Shown here piece after piece: positions 47,324-57,271 of a DNA stretch of 64,000 nt. A program made the translations under genes and the position numbers. The notes beneath the pieces are model-generated. The model saw only the letters and a program-made list of their open reading frames with translations, did no database searches and was not told the DNA's origin. The DNA lies in the NCBI RefSeq assembly GCF_002901825.1, contig NZ_PPQD01000030.1, positions 64,341-128,340 of the forward strand. Reading direction: 5' to 3'. The first letter of the stretch is position 1; each line of letters opens with the position of its first letter. Source of the DNA: Mammaliicoccus sciuri. Lineage in GTDB: Bacteria; Bacillota; Bacilli; Staphylococcales; Staphylococcaceae.

Positions 47324-47941
47324 TTAATCTTCTACTGGACCTTCTTCTACTAATGTTTTAACATCAGCTACAATTTCAGATTTAGGGAACTTCTTATCCC
47401 CAGCATCCTGTCCGCTATATGATTTAATAATTTTTCCATTCTGATCTATTAAATAGAAACTTGTACCATGTGTGACTTGAGTACTACCTTTAGGTGGTGG
47501 CGCCACGATTGATTTAAAGTTATCTTGTGCGTATTGTTTAATAAATTTGAAATCGTAGTTCGTCAATAGCGTCCATTTATTATCTGGTACATTATATTGT
47601 TTAACGTAATCTTTAAGTTTTTTCGGTGTATCATTTGCTGGATCCACACTAAAACTTAATACCCCATAATTTTTAACGCCATCTTTTTCAAGTTGATCAA
47701 TAACAGTACTCATATTGTATGTCATTGGTGGGCATACTGTTTCACAATTCGTAAAGATAAAGTCAGCTATATACACTTTCCCTTTCATATCTTTTTGCGA
47801 AAATTTATGACCATCTTGATCAGTTACATTGAATGACTGCATTTTATTGCCAAATTGACTGTCTGGTTCAATCGCGTTATTACTACATGCACTCATTATC
47901 ATCATACTTGCAACCAATATTAGAAATATTCCCTTTTTCAT
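47324..47941 (-). CDS. SCO1/SenC family lipoprotein
   Basis: 205 residues. The signal peptide ends in lipobox MSAC (Cys19), so it is anchored to the outer face of the membrane. The thioredoxin-like domain has the copper ligands CETVCPP (CxxxCP, about 70-76) and a distant His in VTHGTSFYLID (about 158-168). Sco proteins deliver copper to the CuA centre of cytochrome oxidase or act as thiol reductants. It is a single gene without neighbouring oxidase genes. Confidence 0.9.
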   Translation of the reverse strand: MKKGIFLILVASMMIMSACSNNAIEPDSQFGNKMQSFNVTDQDGHKFSQKDMKGKVYIADFIFTNCETVCPPMTYNMSTVIDQLEKDGVKNYGVLSFSVDPANDTPKKLKDYVKQYNVPDNKWTLLTNYDFKFIKQYAQDNFKSIVAPPPKGSTQVTHGTSFYLIDQNGKIIKSYSGQDAGDKKFPKSEIVADVKTLVEEGPVED

Positions 47942-48036
47942 CCTAACACTCCCATAACTCTGTTAGTTAAAATATATCAAATAAAAATCTCAACTTAAAT
48001 ACGTAATTTAATCTATTTATGTCTTTGATGTGTCAT

Positions 48037-51000
48037 TCAATTATTCGAAAATACCGTTGTACTTAAAAATCCATTCTTGTTTACATTTAATATGGTTGGA
48101 ATTCTTGTCTTTAATTCAGATACATGAGAAATAATACCGACTAAACGACCGGACATTTGGATATTAACGAGTGTATCGAGCGCAGTTTCTAAAGTTTCAG
48201 CATCTAATGTACCAAAGCCTTCATCAATAAACATCGATTCTAGATGGATGGCACCCGCTTCTTGCTGCACAACATTCGACAATCCTATCGCTAGCGACAA
48301 CGAAGCTTGGAATGTTTCCCCACCTGATAATGATGTAATATGTCTCGTTCTATTTGAAAATCTATCAAACACTTCTATTTCCAAACCACTTAACCCTTGT
48401 GATTTTTCCTTTCTACGCACGAGTTGATAGCGATTATTCGTCATTTTAAGAAAATGTCTATTTGCATTATCTAATATATGATTTAAATAATAAATCAGCA
48501 CATAATTCTCCAATGATAATTTCTGGCTATTCTTCCCATTCATAATTCTCGATAAATCAATCATTTCTTCTTGTTCTTTAAGGTCTTGATTAATCTTATC
48601 TATCACGTTAAGAATCGCTTTAGATTTTTGGTCATTTTGTTCAACCTTTAATTGCAGTTGATTCAATTGTTTCGTTAAATTGTTTAGAGAATCTTTAGCA
48701 CTTACTAATTGTTCTTCCGTATTAGTAATATCAGGCATTTCTTGATCTCTTACTTTTTTGCTAAGTTCTTTAACGACCGCTTCAACTTCTATATACTTTT
48801 TGTCATATTGCTGAACACTTTCTTCTAGTCGATCAATATCCTCTACTTGTAATAACAACTCATCTAACTGAGCATATAAAGAAATGTCATGTTTGTTCAT
48901 TTCAGTACTTAAATAGTCTTTTGTAGATTTAATTTGTTCTTCAATCATAGATAAACGTTCTTTAACCGTAGCATGTTGCATTTGTAATGTTTGCTTATCA
49001 TTTTGATATTGTTCTTGTTGTTCATTTAATTTTTTCATACTTTGATCAAACTTAGATAATGTTTGTTCTAACGTATTAACTCGTTCAACAAATGATGATA
49101 CTTCAGTATACCCCGTCTCTTTATTAAAGTACGCTAAATCATTTTCATATGTAGATATTTTATGGTTTAAATCATTTAATTGTAATGTGTGTTCTGTTAT
49201 CTGTTTATCTACAGCATTTATTTCTTTTTCTAGACGTTGAATATGCTGACGATTCTCTTGATAAGTTTTTAATTTACTTACAATTTGTTCAACACTTTCG
49301 TTTAATGATGCTATATCTTTTTGTACATCATATACATTACTTAACTTGTTTAATTGTTCATTCGTCAAATTAATTCTTTCTTTATAAGTCGTAATGTGTT
49401 GATTTACTTCTTGTAACTGCTGTTCAACTTCTAATTGTTTCGCTTTTTCTTGTTTTAAGCTTTCAAAATCAACATCGCCATTGATTGTTTCTATGATTGA
49501 TCCACATATAGGACAATCTTCACCTTTATGAACATGCTTTTGAATTTTTAATATTTCATCTTCCACATTCAATATATCAAACGCCTTTTCAGCATCAATA
49601 CGTTGTTCTAGTGACGTTTTTTCATTTTCATATTCTACTAATTGACGATTATATGCTTGTATTTTCTCTTCCAACGCTTGTTTATCTGCATACAGCTTTT
49701 GTGTTGTTTCTAGACCTTGTAATGTTAACTTCATTGTTTCTTGTTCTTTTAATTGATTTTGCTCATCTTTTTCGTCATAAGTAATGTGTCCAAGTTTACT
49801 ATTTAATTGCTCTGTTTCCTTCTTGTCTTCTTCAATTGCATTATTTAGTGCTTTTTGTTTCTCCTTATGTTTTACCAGGTTTTGTTCTGCTTCTATATAT
49901 TTATCTATATTTACTTTTATATGTTTAGTATTTTGAACAAATGCTCTATATTCTTCGATTTGTTTATGTTCTTTATGCAGATTATTTATTTGTTGTACAA
50001 TTGATTCTAATTGTTGTGCATTATCACTTATTTGTTTTTGAAGTACTTCATCATTTTTTAATTCGTTTGTATGGTTAGTTTCTTTATCTTTAAGTTGATG
50101 ATATTGATATGTTAAAGATTGTACACTTTTTAAGTATTTAACTTGTTTCTTTAAATCATTGATTTCTTTCTCTTTACTTTTCAACTGATTTAATTCTGCT
50201 TCTTTAACTTGTAACGTTTCAAAGTTTCCTTTTAATGCTTTCTCCTGTTCAAAGACATTTTCAATTTCACTAACTTGTTGCTGCTGTTTAGCTTTCAAAT
50301 TTGTTAGTTCTTTTAACTTTTCTTGTCCTACCGCTTCATATGACGTTAATGCATCTTGAATCACTTCATAACGATAGCCTTCAACTTGTTTATGTTCTTG
50401 TAACGCTTCGTCATCAAAATCATGCATGTCATTTAAATATTGTGTGATTTTTTGATAGTGACTTTCGATTAATGCGATTTCTTTCTTCATTTCTAGTTCT
50501 AATTGTTCTTGTAACGACTCAAAACGATTACTATCGAATAGTGTTCTTAATATACTTCTTTTATCTGTGCTGTTCGAAACGAGAAACTGTTTGAATTCAC
50601 CTTGTGGAAGAATCAATATTTGTCTAAACTGCTTAACATTCATATGTAATAACGCTTTTAAATAATCATTGCTTGTATTAATACTTTTCGTTTCTAATGA
50701 CCACTTATCATTTATTTTTTTATATACTTCAACAGTTGCATTCGTTGGGTTTTTATTACCTTCTTTAATGTATTTCACAGTTCTTACGACGCTATATTGC
50801 TCGTTTTTAATTTCAAATTCAAATTCTACTTTTGTAGGTAACTTAGGATCAGCAAAATGGCTTCGCAAATCAACTTCTTCACGCGATTCTGTCGATGTCT
50901 TACCAAACAAAGCATAAACCATCGCATCAAAGATCATCGTCTTTCCTGACCCCGTTTTTCCACAGATTAAAAATAATTGTGATTTAGATAAATGTGTAAA

Positions 51001-51060
51001 ATCAACTTCCTCATTTATAAATGGTCCAAAATATTGCATCTTTAATAATAAAGGTCTCAT
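48037..51060 (-). CDS. sbcC: Exonuclease SbcC (ATPase subunit)
   Basis: 1007 residues. The N-terminal Walker A is GKTGSGKT (34-41). Long coiled coils flank a zinc hook CPIC in EDCPICGSI near the middle. The C-terminal half-ATPase has signature LSGGETFQASLSLA and Walker B MFIDEGFGTLDAETL. With SbcD it cleaves hairpins and other DNA ends during repair. The start is one base after the sbcD stop, giving tight coupling. Hairpin cleavage is notable in a window that contains a large hairpin repeat array. Confidence 0.95.
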   Translation of the reverse strand: MRPLLLKMQYFGPFINEEVDFTHLSKSQLFLICGKTGSGKTMIFDAMVYALFGKTSTESREEVDLRSHFADPKLPTKVEFEFEIKNEQYSVVRTVKYIKEGNKNPTNATVEVYKKINDKWSLETKSINTSNDYLKALLHMNVKQFRQILILPQGEFKQFLVSNSTDKRSILRTLFDSNRFESLQEQLELEMKKEIALIESHYQKITQYLNDMHDFDDEALQEHKQVEGYRYEVIQDALTSYEAVGQEKLKELTNLKAKQQQQVSEIENVFEQEKALKGNFETLQVKEAELNQLKSKEKEINDLKKQVKYLKSVQSLTYQYHQLKDKETNHTNELKNDEVLQKQISDNAQQLESIVQQINNLHKEHKQIEEYRAFVQNTKHIKVNIDKYIEAEQNLVKHKEKQKALNNAIEEDKKETEQLNSKLGHITYDEKDEQNQLKEQETMKLTLQGLETTQKLYADKQALEEKIQAYNRQLVEYENEKTSLEQRIDAEKAFDILNVEDEILKIQKHVHKGEDCPICGSIIETINGDVDFESLKQEKAKQLEVEQQLQEVNQHITTYKERINLTNEQLNKLSNVYDVQKDIASLNESVEQIVSKLKTYQENRQHIQRLEKEINAVDKQITEHTLQLNDLNHKISTYENDLAYFNKETGYTEVSSFVERVNTLEQTLSKFDQSMKKLNEQQEQYQNDKQTLQMQHATVKERLSMIEEQIKSTKDYLSTEMNKHDISLYAQLDELLLQVEDIDRLEESVQQYDKKYIEVEAVVKELSKKVRDQEMPDITNTEEQLVSAKDSLNNLTKQLNQLQLKVEQNDQKSKAILNVIDKINQDLKEQEEMIDLSRIMNGKNSQKLSLENYVLIYYLNHILDNANRHFLKMTNNRYQLVRRKEKSQGLSGLEIEVFDRFSNRTRHITSLSGGETFQASLSLAIGLSNVVQQEAGAIHLESMFIDEGFGTLDAETLETALDTLVNIQMSGRLVGIISHVSELKTRIPTILNVNKNGFLSTTVFSNN

Positions 51061-51061
51061 C

Positions 51062-52189
51062 TTATTCTCGTGCCCCCTTATTTAAATCATTTTCTAACAA
51101 TGCGATGATTTTTTCTTTTTTTATGCCTTCTAACGGTTCACCCGTTACATGATCATAAAATGATTCAATAATTTCTAAATCCGTCAAAGTATGAACATCC
51201 ACATCTATTTCATCATTTGCAACTTCATAATCTCTCCTAGATATTTGAAGTGTATTAGGATATATACTTCTTATCTTCATAAGTGGATCTGTCACATGGT
51301 CCATATCAGACAATTTAAAGTGAAAATAGTCTTCACGATGTTTAATGTCTAATTTTTCATGTATGACATCTTCATAACTTGCTTGTATCACTTGAAATGC
51401 TCTTCTAGGTTCTATTGGAATAAATGACTCTTTAAATGATTTATGACCAAAATCAAATAGTCTATATCCTTTAGATTGATTTGCCTCTGAAAATGAATAT
51501 TGCATTGGTGTTCCAGAATAAAATATGTAATCGGACTTTATCGCAAACGGGTGATGTAAATGACCTAATAATACAGCATCGAATATTTCAAATGTATCGG
51601 CACTGACTGTCTCTATTGTTCCGATAGATAATGGTCTTTCAGAGTCTGTCGATTCACCACCAGCAACGAATAAATGACCTATTAAAATATTCGTTTCATC
51701 TTCTTTTATAACTTCTTTCATTTTATGAACAATAAATTCAGTCGCTTCCTGATGTGTATGAATATCTTTTACTTCAAACACATGTCTAATATCAGCAGGT
51801 GTAAAGTAAGGCATTACGTATATATTGACATCATTCACTTTAATAGGTTCAAGTAACTGATCATATCCCGTAATAATTTTTAAGCCTGTTTTTTCGAACC
51901 ATCTCTCTCCATAGTTTAAACGTTCTTTACCATCATGATTTCCACTTATAGCTATTACTGGCGTGTTAAGTTCTAAGTTGATTGTTGAAAGCGCATCTTC
52001 AAGAACAACCATCGACTCTTTATTGGGATAGTGTAAGTCGTATAAATCACCGCTAATGACAACAATATCTGGTTGATGTTCTTTAATTGCATCGAATAAT
52101 TTTGAAAGTATAAACTTTTGATCTTCTATTAATGATTGACCATTGATGGTTTTACCAATGTGCCAATCAGCAGTATGTAAAATTTTCAT
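51062..52189 (-). CDS. sbcD: Exonuclease SbcD (nuclease subunit)
   Basis: 375 residues of the Mre11-type calcineurin-like phosphoesterase family. Metal motifs in order are HTADWHIGK (6-14), VISGDLYDLH, ISGNHDGKERL, NILIGHLFVAG and LLGHLHHPF. ATG 52189 is preferred to an upstream in-frame start because AAAGGAGC lies six bases before it and MKILHTADWH is the normal SbcD beginning. Operon with sbcC. I see no LexA box in the short region before it. Confidence 0.95.
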   Translation of the reverse strand: MKILHTADWHIGKTINGQSLIEDQKFILSKLFDAIKEHQPDIVVISGDLYDLHYPNKESMVVLEDALSTINLELNTPVIAISGNHDGKERLNYGERWFEKTGLKIITGYDQLLEPIKVNDVNIYVMPYFTPADIRHVFEVKDIHTHQEATEFIVHKMKEVIKEDETNILIGHLFVAGGESTDSERPLSIGTIETVSADTFEIFDAVLLGHLHHPFAIKSDYIFYSGTPMQYSFSEANQSKGYRLFDFGHKSFKESFIPIEPRRAFQVIQASYEDVIHEKLDIKHREDYFHFKLSDMDHVTDPLMKIRSIYPNTLQISRRDYEVANDEIDVDVHTLTDLEIIESFYDHVTGEPLEGIKKEKIIALLENDLNKGARE

Positions 52190-52264
52190 TTTAAAGCTCC
52201 TTTTATAATATTTATTAGACAGGTTGAAACGCTTCATTTATACTAAATCTAAGGAGTGATTTCA

Positions 52265-52771
52265 TTGAGTAACGCATTTATATTTTTTATTATTTTATGG
52301 TGCATCGTATTTATTTCGTTACTTGCAATCGGTGGATTCTTTATGTTTCGTAAATTCTTAAAACGTATGCCTAAAGATAATGGTATGAGTGAACTTGATT
52401 GGCAAGACTACTACATTAATAAAGCTTTACCATTATGGAATGATGAAGCACGTAGTTTATTAAACGAACTCGTTTCACCTGTTCCAGAATTATTTAGGGA
52501 TGTTGCGAAAGAAAAGATAGGTGGACGTGTCTCTAAAATTGCTTTAGAAGAACATGCCACAACAATCGAACTTGACCATATCATGAGAGGATATATCGTA
52601 GCAACACCAAAAAGAGATCACAAATTCATGAAGAAAAAGCTAACCGAACTTAATATAGATTATACACCATATTTAAAATTGTTCGAATTAGCTGATGATG
52701 AGAAGAATAAATTTTCTATCTTTGATCATAGAGAAGAAATTTCAAATGCAAAAACAACGCACACTCAATAA
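52265..52771 (+). CDS. YneK-like DUF2621 membrane-anchored protein
   Basis: 168 residues. One N-terminal transmembrane segment (about 2-26) is followed by a cytoplasmic domain with LDWQDYYINKALPLWNDEAR and IGGRVSKIALEE, the DUF2621 (YneK) pattern of unknown function. The TTG at 52265 is chosen because AAGGAG lies 8 nt before it. The GTG three codons earlier overlaps that site. Its neighbourhood (yneF, ccdA, ccdC, this gene) parallels the Bacillus yne region. Confidence 0.8.
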   Translation: MSNAFIFFIILWCIVFISLLAIGGFFMFRKFLKRMPKDNGMSELDWQDYYINKALPLWNDEARSLLNELVSPVPELFRDVAKEKIGGRVSKIALEEHATTIELDHIMRGYIVATPKRDHKFMKKKLTELNIDYTPYLKLFELADDEKNKFSIFDHREEISNAKTTHTQ

Positions 52772-52793
52772 TTGAGATGTGCGTTGTTTTTTT
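52752..52793. terminator. Bidirectional terminator overlapping the yneK-like stop codon
   Basis: AACAACGCACACTCAA pairs with TTGAGATGTGCGTTGTT (one bulged base). The yneK-like TAA stop lies in the loop, and TTTTTTT follows. It also ends the convergent ccdC gene. Confidence 0.88.
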
Positions 52794-53262
52794 AATTTAC
52801 AATTGGCATACGGTCTTTTAATTTTTTATATTTTACATACATGGCTATTCTCCAAGGTACAATCATACTAAATGCGAGTAAGAAAAACATACCTGCTAAT
52901 TGACCTGGATCGATTGAATCACTTAAGAAAAATTTACCGACTGATCTAATGATTAATAACGATATTAAAATAACCGGAAATAATTTAGAACGTTTCATAT
53001 AAATTTCTGATCCTTTAACTTCAAAGTTAGAAGTAAAGATAAGAAATAGAGAAAAGAACAAACCAACTAAAATTGCTTCTATAATTTCACTGCCATTTAA
53101 TCTAAAGTACGGTACAACATACATCAATGCACCTGTAGCCATAAAAAATGGCGGTAATACGATCTTTTTAGCATTCGTTGGATAATTTTGTGCTTTCATT
53201 CTAACAACAATAACTGCCAATCCCATTAAAGCTGCTATTACAAATGAAAAAAGGAAATACAT
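52792..53262 (-). CDS. ccdC: CcdC-like membrane protein (DUF1453)
   Basis: 156 residues with about five membrane segments (approximately 2-20, 38-54, 63-78, 94-110, 122-140). It matches CcdC/YneJ (DUF1453), encoded next to ccdA in Bacillus and named for cytochrome c maturation, although CcdC is dispensable there and its role is unclear. It lies 38 bp after ccdA on the same strand. The name rests on context and topology. Confidence 0.8.
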   Translation of the reverse strand: MYFLFSFVIAALMGLAVIVVRMKAQNYPTNAKKIVLPPFFMATGALMYVVPYFRLNGSEIIEAILVGLFFSLFLIFTSNFEVKGSEIYMKRSKLFPVILISLLIIRSVGKFFLSDSIDPGQLAGMFFLLAFSMIVPWRIAMYVKYKKLKDRMPIVN

Positions 53263-53300
53263 ATCTAAAACCCCTTATAAGTACGAAATATCAATAATAT

Positions 53301-53987
53301 TTAATTTAAACCTAATGATTGGAAGAATATCGTAATCTCCGTTAATAAATCAAAGAACAGTAATATTCCCATAATTATCATAATTATACCACCAAACTTC
53401 ATGATAGCAACATTGTACTTTTTAATAATTTGTAATTTAGTTATAAAGAATGTCAGTATGAAAAATGGAATACTGAATCCTAATACATATAACAACATAT
53501 AAAGTAATGCTTGTGATGAATTAGTAGCAGCTAACGTACCAATCGCTGCAATAATTGGACCATTGCAAGGTGTCCATCCTGCAGCAAATGCCATACCTAT
53601 AAGAAAAGTACCTATATAACCTGTGGGTTTCGTCTTGAAATTTATTTTACGGTCTTTCATTAGAAATTGTGGTTGAAATACACCTAATATAATGAGACCA
53701 AATACAATAATAATAATGGCACCTAATTGCCTGATTAACGTTTGGTAATTAATCAGCATACCAGAAATATATCCTATACCCATTCCTAGTATCATATATA
53801 TAACACTAAAACCAAGCAAAAAGATAATCGTATGTAGGATTGCATTACGACTAAGTCCTTTAGTTTTGATGTCGTCATAACTCATGCCTGTTATATAAGA
53901 AATAAACGCTGGATAAATGGGTAATACGCAAGGAGATACGAAACTTAATATGCCTGCACCAAAAGCTACAAATACTGTGATTTCCAC
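53301..53987 (-). CDS. ccdA: CcdA thiol-disulfide transmembrane reductase
   Basis: 228 residues with six membrane segments. The conserved cysteines are in LSFVSPCVLPIYPAFISYITG and AFAAGWTPCNGPIIAAIG. They carry electrons from cytoplasmic thioredoxin across the membrane to extracellular thiol proteins. The GTG at 53987 is chosen because GAGGGGG lies six bases upstream and it gives the usual (M)EITVFVAFGAG start. The open frame extends seven codons to an ATG that lacks such a site. It may partner the Sco1-like protein or other wall thioredoxins. Confidence 0.88.
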   Translation of the reverse strand: MEITVFVAFGAGILSFVSPCVLPIYPAFISYITGMSYDDIKTKGLSRNAILHTIIFLLGFSVIYMILGMGIGYISGMLINYQTLIRQLGAIIIIVFGLIILGVFQPQFLMKDRKINFKTKPTGYIGTFLIGMAFAAGWTPCNGPIIAAIGTLAATNSSQALLYMLLYVLGFSIPFFILTFFITKLQIIKKYNVAIMKFGGIIMIIMGILLFFDLLTEITIFFQSLGLN

Positions 53988-54082
53988 AATGATCCCCCTC
54001 TCACTCATATTCTATTTTATCAAATAACAATTAAGTTAAAACACCTTTATTTGAACAATAAGTGAAAACTTAAACAAAATAA

Positions 54083-54124
54083 GAAACGAGCCTTAGACTG
54101 TTGTGTACGTCTGAGACTCGTTTA
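54083..54124 (-). terminator. Terminator between yneF and ccdA
   Basis: On the minus strand AAACGAGTCTCAGAC pairs with GTCTAAGGCTCGTTT (one mismatch) across a 10-nt loop and is followed by CTTATTTTG, a modest T tract. Confidence 0.65.
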
Positions 54125-54172
54125 AAAATATCACGGTTATACGTTTTATTTTTACTTATGATTAATATAAGA

Positions 54173-54403
54173 TTATTTAATTTTTTGATCCATATTCTTA
54201 TTCATCATTGTCATCATTTGATTAATTTTCTTTTGAGATGGTTTTTGACCCATTTGCATCATCATCATACGTAACATTTCTTCGTTAATTGGTGGATTCT
54301 TTTTCAAGTAATCCATCATATATTTACGTGCAAGGAAGAATCCAAGTGCTAGCCCACCGATTAATGCCACGACGATTAATAATATTGCTAACCACGTTGC
54401 CAT
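54173..54403 (-). CDS. yneF: YneF family (UPF0154) small membrane protein
   Basis: 76 residues. A single transmembrane segment at about 4-24 ([21 protein letters not shown]) is followed by [20 protein letters not shown] and a methionine-rich stretch ([19 protein letters not shown]). This is the invariant UPF0154 pattern; the function is unknown. The ATG at 54403 gives the family's usual length, while the open frame extends 15 codons further. It is downstream of tkt, as in Bacillus. Confidence 0.88.
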   Translation of the reverse strand: MATWLAILLIVVALIGGLALGFFLARKYMMDYLKKNPPINEEMLRMMMMQMGQKPSQKKINQMMTMMNKNMDQKIK

Positions 54404-54484
54404 TATTTCACCCACTTTCTGTATCCTATAAAAGTTTACTAAATTCATTACATTTTATCAAGATGAAACTTAATGTTTAAAATG

Positions 54485-54521
54485 AAAAAGCCTCAGCCAA
54501 GTTTCTTGGATGAGGCTTTTT
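54485..54521. terminator. tkt terminator
   Basis: AAAAAGCCTCA-GCCAAG and CTTGG-ATGAGGCTTTTT pair around TTT, with one bulge and T runs on both strands. Confidence 0.9.
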
Positions 54522-54529
54522 AAGATTCT

Positions 54530-56518
54530 TTAGAAGCTTAATACTTGGTTTAATACATTTTCTTTTGTAAATCCGTATTTTTCAACTACTAAGTCGCCAG
54601 GCGCACTTGCACCGAATGTATCAATTGTAATGACTTTTCCTTCAATGCCAATATATTTATGCCAACCTAGAGAAGATGCCATTTCGATTGCTACACGTTT
54701 AGTGATTGATGCTGGTAATACTGATGCTTTATATTCAGCATCTTGTTGATCAAATGCATGCCAGTTAGGTAATGATACAACTTGTACACCTTTACCTTGT
54801 GCTTCGATATCTTTAGCTGCATCTACAGCTAATGAAACTTCTGAACCAGATGCTAGTAGTAAGTATTCAGGTTCGATTTCTGAACGATATACAACATATC
54901 CGCCTTTACGAACACCTTCTTCTAACACTGATTCTTCAACATCTAAAGCTGTTAAGTTTTGTCTTGTTAACACTAAAGCTGTTGGTGTCGTTTCAGATTC
55001 TAAAGCTACTTTCCATGCTACTCTTGTTTCGTTACCATCTGCAGGGCGAATAACGTTTAAGTTAGGAATTGCTCTTAATCCAGCTAATTGTTCAACTGGT
55101 TCATGTGTTGGGCCATCTTCACCAACAGCAATTGAATCATGTGTGAATACAAATGTTGAAGGTACACCCATAATTGCTGAAAGTCTTACAGCTGGTTTCA
55201 AGTAGTCACTGAATACGAAGAATGTTGCACCATATGGTTTAACACCACCGTGTACTGCCATACCATTAACTGCAGCAGCCATACCAAATTCACGAACACC
55301 AAACCAAACATTGCGTCCTTCAGGTGTTTCACTACTAAAGTCAGCTTCATCTTTAACATTTGATTTATTTGAAGAGGCTAAGTCAGCTGAACCGCCAAAG
55401 AATGCAGGTACTGATTTACTTAATGCTTGAATCACTTCACCTGAATCCGCACGAGTGGCACTGCTATTTCCAGCTTCATAAACTGGTAATTCTTTATCAT
55501 AATCAACAGGTAATTCATTAGAAATGGCTTGTTTAAATGCTTGTCCTAATTCTGGATAATCATTTGTATAAGCTTCGACTAATTTTTCCCATGCTGCTTC
55601 GTCTTCGTTTGCACGTTTAAGCATTGTTTCACTGAAGATATCATATACTTCTTGAGGTACATTAAAGCGTTTAGAAGGATCTAAACCGTATGCTTTTAAT
55701 GCTAATTCACGTTCTTCTTCTCCTAATGGAGCACCATGCACGCCATTAGTACCTGCTTTATTAGGCGCACCATAACCGATAACTGTTTTAACTTCGATTA
55801 ATGTTGGGCCTTCTAATGTTTTTGCTTCAGTAATCGCTTTATCAATAGCTTCTAAGTCATTACCATCTTCAACTAAGATATAGCTCCAACCATATGAAGT
55901 GAATCTTTCTTTAACATTTTCAGAGAATGCTTTATTTAATTCACCGTCTAATGAAATATCATTAGAATCATATAATGTGATTAATTTATCAAGTTTTAAG
56001 TGACCTGCTAATGAAGCTGCTTCATGAGAAATACCTTCCATTAAGTCACCATCACTTGCTAAAACATATGTGTAATGATCTACTACATCGTATTTATCTT
56101 TATTAAATTTACCTGCTAAGTGTTTTTCAGCCATCGCCATACCAACACTCATTGCAAAACCTTGTCCTAAAGGTCCTGTTGTAACTTCTACACCATCAGT
56201 ATGTCTAAATTCTGGATGTCCAGGAGTTTTAGAGTCCCATTGTCTGAAGTTTTTCACTTCTTCAAGTTCTAAACTACCTGAAACGTGTAATAAACTATAT
56301 AGTAATGCAGAACCATGACCAGCAGATAAAACAAAACGGTCTCTATTAAAATAGTTCTTAGATTGTGGATTGAAATTTAAATGCTTAGTCCATAATGCAT
56401 ATGCCATAGGCGCAGCACCCATTGGTAAACCAGGATGTCCTGAGTTAGCTGCTTCAATAGCATCTATACTTAAAGCACGGATTGAATCTACTGCAAGTTG
56501 ATCTTTTTCGTTAAACAT
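54530..56518 (-). CDS. tkt: Transketolase
   Basis: 662 residues. It transfers two-carbon units between sugar phosphates in the pentose phosphate pathway using thiamine diphosphate. Features in order are [19 protein letters not shown] (about 20-38), the TPP motif GDGDLMEG-like [31 protein letters not shown], and the pyrimidine domain [20 protein letters not shown]. Length is normal. It is preceded by the small DUF896 gene, the lexA-sosA-ynzC-tkt order seen across Bacilli. Confidence 0.97.
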   Translation of the reverse strand: MFNEKDQLAVDSIRALSIDAIEAANSGHPGLPMGAAPMAYALWTKHLNFNPQSKNYFNRDRFVLSAGHGSALLYSLLHVSGSLELEEVKNFRQWDSKTPGHPEFRHTDGVEVTTGPLGQGFAMSVGMAMAEKHLAGKFNKDKYDVVDHYTYVLASDGDLMEGISHEAASLAGHLKLDKLITLYDSNDISLDGELNKAFSENVKERFTSYGWSYILVEDGNDLEAIDKAITEAKTLEGPTLIEVKTVIGYGAPNKAGTNGVHGAPLGEEERELALKAYGLDPSKRFNVPQEVYDIFSETMLKRANEDEAAWEKLVEAYTNDYPELGQAFKQAISNELPVDYDKELPVYEAGNSSATRADSGEVIQALSKSVPAFFGGSADLASSNKSNVKDEADFSSETPEGRNVWFGVREFGMAAAVNGMAVHGGVKPYGATFFVFSDYLKPAVRLSAIMGVPSTFVFTHDSIAVGEDGPTHEPVEQLAGLRAIPNLNVIRPADGNETRVAWKVALESETTPTALVLTRQNLTALDVEESVLEEGVRKGGYVVYRSEIEPEYLLLASGSEVSLAVDAAKDIEAQGKGVQVVSLPNWHAFDQQDAEYKASVLPASITKRVAIEMASSLGWHKYIGIEGKVITIDTFGASAPGDLVVEKYGFTKENVLNQVLSF

Positions 56519-56603
56519 AAATGTAGTCTCCTTTATTCTTGTAATCCCTTTTCATTATACATGAAATTTTTTCAAAAATTAATTATTATTACTTAATTTA
56601 TAC

Positions 56604-56840
56604 TTACTTTCTTATATTATTATTTTTTTGAATTTCTTTTACTTTATCAGGAGTTACATCATTACCTTCTGGATCAATGATTTTAGTATTCTCGATTGTA
56701 TTTTTAAAATTACCGCGGAAAGCTTGTAAATACTCAGCGCGTAATTTTGTTTGTTCTTTAGCTTCACTATCTGTTAAACCTTCAGATTTCTTTTTGTTCG
56801 CTAATTCATTAATTCTTTCTATTTTTGCTTTATCTAGCAT
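56604..56840 (-). CDS. DUF896 (UPF0291, YnzC-like) protein
   Basis: 78 residues, helical hairpin: LDKAKIERINELANKKKSEG, then LTDSEAKEQTKLRAEYLQAF and RGNFKNTIENTKIIDPEGND. This is the characteristic YnzC/DUF896 sequence, of unknown function though linked to the SOS neighbourhood in Bacillus. The ATG at 56840 gives the usual length; the frame is open a further 27 codons but without family similarity. AGTGGGG serves as a weak ribosome site. Confidence 0.9.
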   Translation of the reverse strand: MLDKAKIERINELANKKKSEGLTDSEAKEQTKLRAEYLQAFRGNFKNTIENTKIIDPEGNDVTPDKVKEIQKNNNIRK

Positions 56841-56873
56841 AATATCCCCACTTTCTTTATACATAAAAGATAC

Positions 56874-56913
56874 CAAAAAACACGAATAAATCCAAATGGA
56901 TTTACTCGTGTTT
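56874..56913 (-). terminator. sosA terminator
   Basis: On the minus strand AAACACGAGTAAATCC pairs with GGATTTATTCGTGTTT (one wobble) around ATTT, followed by TTTT. Confidence 0.88.
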
Positions 56914-56917
56914 AAAT

Positions 56918-57127
56918 TCAATCTATTGACCCTACTAATGTATTGGAATCAGATATATGGTTATGTTGTTTATCGCTTTGTTGTTTAATTTGATGATCGG
57001 TCATTTCGTACGTTTGTTCTGTATTATAAAGATCATTAGACTGAGCTAAATATAAATATCCAATTAATAAAGTCATGAAGAATACTGCTATATACACTAA
57101 TATTGTCTTCTTAATTGTAATTGTCAT
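56918..57127 (-). CDS. sosA: SosA, SOS-induced cell-division inhibitor
   Basis: 69 residues. A short cytoplasmic start (MTITIKK) precedes one transmembrane segment (about 8-26) and an extracellular hydrophilic tail with Gln, Asn and His. The topology, size and divergent position beside lexA match staphylococcal SosA, which stalls septation during DNA damage and is the counterpart of YneA. It has no LysM domain, unlike YneA. The ATG at 57127 is favoured by AGGAGG eight bases upstream. Expression is controlled by shared LexA boxes. Confidence 0.88.
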   Translation of the reverse strand: MTITIKKTILVYIAVFFMTLLIGYLYLAQSNDLYNTEQTYEMTDHQIKQQSDKQHNHISDSNTLVGSID

Positions 57128-57141
57128 ACTCAATTCCTCCT

Positions 57142-57213
57142 AGAACGTTTGTTTGTATTATTATAATAACAGAACAACTGTTCGTAGTCAATAAAAATAC
57201 GAACAAATGTTTG
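57142..57213. promoter_or_regulatory. Three LexA boxes in the sosA-lexA divergent region
   Basis: AGAACGTTTGTTTG (57142-57155), AGAACAACTGTTCG (57171-57184) and CGAACAAATGTTTG (57200-57213) each match CGAACNNNNGTTCG with one or two changes. Spacing is 29 bp between the first two and 29 bp between the last two, placing them on a regular pitch. Confidence 0.9.
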
Positions 57214-57271
57214 TTCAAAGGAAACGTATGTGCTATAATAAATTTAAATAATTAATTGGGAGCGTGCGACT

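Noticed and set aside
52222-52240. LexA or cre box upstream of sbcD
   Set aside because: TTGAAACGCTTCA is palindromic but has neither the GAAC-4 nt-GTTC pattern nor the correct cre spacing.
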